From assembly GCA_029859085.1 (NCBI GenBank), contig JAOUDU010000156.1:1-6512 (forward strand): a stretch of DNA of 6,512 nucleotides. Reading direction: 5' to 3'. The number at the start of each line of letters is the position of its first letter. Position 1 is the stretch's first letter. Of this stretch, positions 5,404 through 6,512 are shown in pieces. Position numbers and translations under genes: made by a program. Under the pieces are notes generated by a model. That model was given only the letters and a program-made list of their open reading frames with translations. It ran no database searches and had not been told where the DNA came from. Source of the stretch: Gammaproteobacteria bacterium. Its GTDB lineage: Bacteria > Pseudomonadota > Gammaproteobacteria > Pseudomonadales > Halieaceae.

Positions 5404-5994
5404 ATGAGCACCGACCAGGGCGAACAGGCGTTTCGTCGCAACAAGGGGTTTGAATCTACCCACAAGGAGATGCTGGAAACGGCTGTGAGGCTTATTGCCG
5501 ATAAGGGTGTGGACGCGGTGTCGATCGCGGCCCTGGCCCGGGCTATGGGTATTAACCGGACTACCGTTTACTACCATTTTGAGAGCAGGGAAAAACTGAT
5601 TGAGCAGGTAAAGGCCTGGTCGTCAGAGCAGTTGGCCAGTGCCTTTGAGCCGGACAAGCCCCGTCTTGAGCGGATGGAGCATATCTATCGCTTTGTGCTG
5701 GAGAATCCACAGTTGCTGAAAATGTGGATCGACGACGCACTGAACGACGGTGATATCCGCAGGCTCTACCCACACTGGGATCAGTTGGTACAGGGGATGC
5801 ATCAGCACTTTTCCAGGACCAAACCTGCCCAGGAGATTGACCCGGAAGTGTTTTGTATAAATCTTTTGACGACCGCGTTTATCAGTCCGCGAATTTTCAA
5901 AAACAGCGTCTGCCCGGATGCGGATAACGAGGCTGTTATTGAGCGCTTTAAAGCTGAGAGCCTGAGGGTCCTGGAAAGTCTTGAGCTATTGTAG
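5404..5994 (+). CDS. TetR-family transcriptional regulator
   Basis: A 196-residue one-component regulator. The N-terminal three-helix DNA-binding domain spans about residues 16-66. Helix 1 contains M23-L-E-T-A-V-R-L-I-A-D-K-G. The helix-turn-helix V39-S-I-A-A-L-A-R-A-M-G-I-N-R-T-T-V-Y-Y-H-F ends in the characteristic YYHF (56-59), followed by S-R-E-K-L. The remaining 130 residues are the helical ligand and dimer domain, with no motif that reveals the ligand. ATG 5404 has GGGGAG (5390-5395) 8 bases upstream. It diverges from the oxygenase gene across a region containing two copies of a palindrome, so it most likely represses that gene and itself until an inducer related to the oxygenase substrate binds. 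Length is ordinary for the family, and the next in-frame stop does not suggest a truncated longer protein. Confidence 0.92.
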   Translation: MSTDQGEQAFRRNKGFESTHKEMLETAVRLIADKGVDAVSIAALARAMGINRTTVYYHFESREKLIEQVKAWSSEQLASAFEPDKPRLERMEHIYRFVLENPQLLKMWIDDALNDGDIRRLYPHWDQLVQGMHQHFSRTKPAQEIDPEVFCINLLTTAFISPRIFKNSVCPDADNEAVIERFKAESLRVLESLELL

Positions 5995-6263
5995 GAAGCA
6001 GCTGCAATAGTCAGGTCCGGATCTCCGGCCGGTATTGTTAATATCGACTTCCGCGGTATCAGCAATATGGGCGCCGACGTTCACGCCACTGCCCTACCCA
6101 TTTCCCTGAAGGCACCTGACCCGAGATTCCGATAATGCTGACGATTCCAGCAATTCACCCCGGTCGAGCTGGCGATAGTGACGAAAAGGTACTGATAAGT
6201 TTACTGCTTTGTGCTCGGAAAGTGGGAACCATATAATGAATACCCTTACGAGGAGAACTGAGC
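5995..6263. other. Intergenic region between TetR and VOC genes
   Basis: No gene is recognisable in these 269 bases. Past the TetR stop the same frame is open for a further 46 codons to TAA 6133-6135, but it has no convincing start or family. There is a small hairpin, TGCTG 6136-6140 with CAGCA 6148-6152, without a T-run. GTCAGGT (6010-6016) and ACCTGAC (6114-6120) repeat the same 7-mers seen in opposite order at the left edge of the window, at 81-119. The right end holds the promoter and ribosome binding site of the VOC gene. Confidence 0.4.
6209..6237 (+). promoter_or_regulatory. Sigma-70-type promoter of the VOC gene
   Basis: TATAAT at 6232-6237 is a perfect -10 box. TTGTGC at 6209-6214 matches three -35 positions, including the key TTG, at the ideal 17-base spacing. 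The start point would be near 6244, leaving a leader of about 20 bases that contains GAGGAG at 6250-6255. The VOC gene therefore looks like an independent unit rather than part of the TetR transcript. Confidence 0.6.
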
Positions 6264-6512
6264 ATGAACGAATCGCCATCCGTCAGCCCGATGCACACTG
6301 GCATCTGCGTATCGGACCTGAAAAAATCCACCGCGTTTTACAGCGAGGCCCTGGGCTTTACCGCCGACGTCAATATGGAAGGACTGGGCGCGCCCCTGGA
6401 TGCGCTGATCGAACTTCCCGGCCAGACGGTAGACGTTTGCCAGTTGCACAATGGCGGTATGCGCATCGAACTGGTGAAGGTCAGTGGCGGCGCTACCGGC
6501 TCCACCGGTCGC
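6264..6512 (+). CDS. VOC/glyoxalase-fold protein, cut by the window end
   Basis: The first 83 codons of a protein of the vicinal-oxygen-chelate superfamily (glyoxalase I, extradiol dioxygenase, epimerase and fosfomycin-resistance fold). The first beta-alpha-beta-beta-beta module is visible: strand M10-H-T-G-I-C-V-S-D-L, helix K-K-S-T-A-F-Y-S-E-A-L-G-F, then the strand ending M66-R-I-E-L-V-K. H11 and E69 stand where metal ligands of this fold occur. ATG 6264 has GAGGAG 8 bases upstream; M10 is possible but lacks such a site. The full protein would be expected to be about 130-160 residues. It could be a lyase, isomerase or dioxygenase; a link to the oxygenase pathway is possible because it lies next to the regulator, but it has its own promoter. 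Confidence 0.85.
   Translation, partial: MNESPSVSPMHTGICVSDLKKSTAFYSEALGFTADVNMEGLGAPLDALIELPGQTVDVCQLHNGGMRIELVKVSGGATGSTGR

Noticed and set aside
5995..6135. In-frame extension of TetR by 46 codons after the TAG stop
   Set aside because: The regulator already has a normal family length, and the extension has no motif. An open run of this size is not rare by chance in GC-rich DNA.
1..6512. Defence system, toxin-antitoxin pair, mobile element or CRISPR array
   Set aside because: The gene content is metabolic and regulatory. I found no nuclease, transposase, integrase or regularly spaced repeats, and the small 114-residue protein is tied to the oxygenase rather than to an antitoxin-like partner.

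Overview
The window looks like the chromosome of a marine-type gammaproteobacterium. This rests only on moderate-to-high GC, Shine-Dalgarno-led genes with short spacers, and protein families common in Halieaceae/Spongiibacteraceae-like genomes; the genus cannot be named from the sequence. I see no RNA gene, CRISPR array, transposase or phage gene.

Left part (1-2534). A minus-strand serine hydrolase of the beta-lactamase/esterase fold (226-1152) appears damaged. A signal-peptide-like start lies just upstream in another frame, and the stretch between its catalytic Ser-x-x-Lys and Tyr is unusually short. A divergent intergenic region of about 350 bases follows, with several dyads and a short leader-like ORF. 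It leads to a plus-strand phosphotransferase of the APH/choline-kinase fold, best started at TTG 1509.

Central part (2630-5403). Three minus-strand genes form a likely catabolic unit, in transcription order: a Rieske non-haem iron oxygenase (3938-5137); a 114-residue protein of unknown function whose ATG overlaps the oxygenase stop (ATGA, with its own strong ribosome binding site); and, after a 172-base gap holding a large dyad, a classical short-chain dehydrogenase/reductase (2630-3424). The SDR gene converges on the phosphotransferase gene.

Right part (5138-6512). A TetR-family regulator (5404-5994) diverges from the oxygenase. The 266 bases between them carry a perfect 6-2-6 palindrome and a degenerate second copy about 41 bases away, placed around plausible promoters for both genes. 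Simplest model: the regulator represses the oxygenase unit, and probably itself, until a small ligand is bound; the oxygenase then hydroxylates or demethylates a substrate and the SDR oxidises or reduces the product. Substrate, ferredoxin/reductase partners and any beta subunit are not in the window. The window ends inside a glyoxalase/VOC-fold gene (6264 onward) that has its own promoter with a perfect -10 box.

No wholly new system is evident. The items most worth pursuing are the coupled small protein, the paired operators, the structured gap before the SDR, and the decaying hydrolase.
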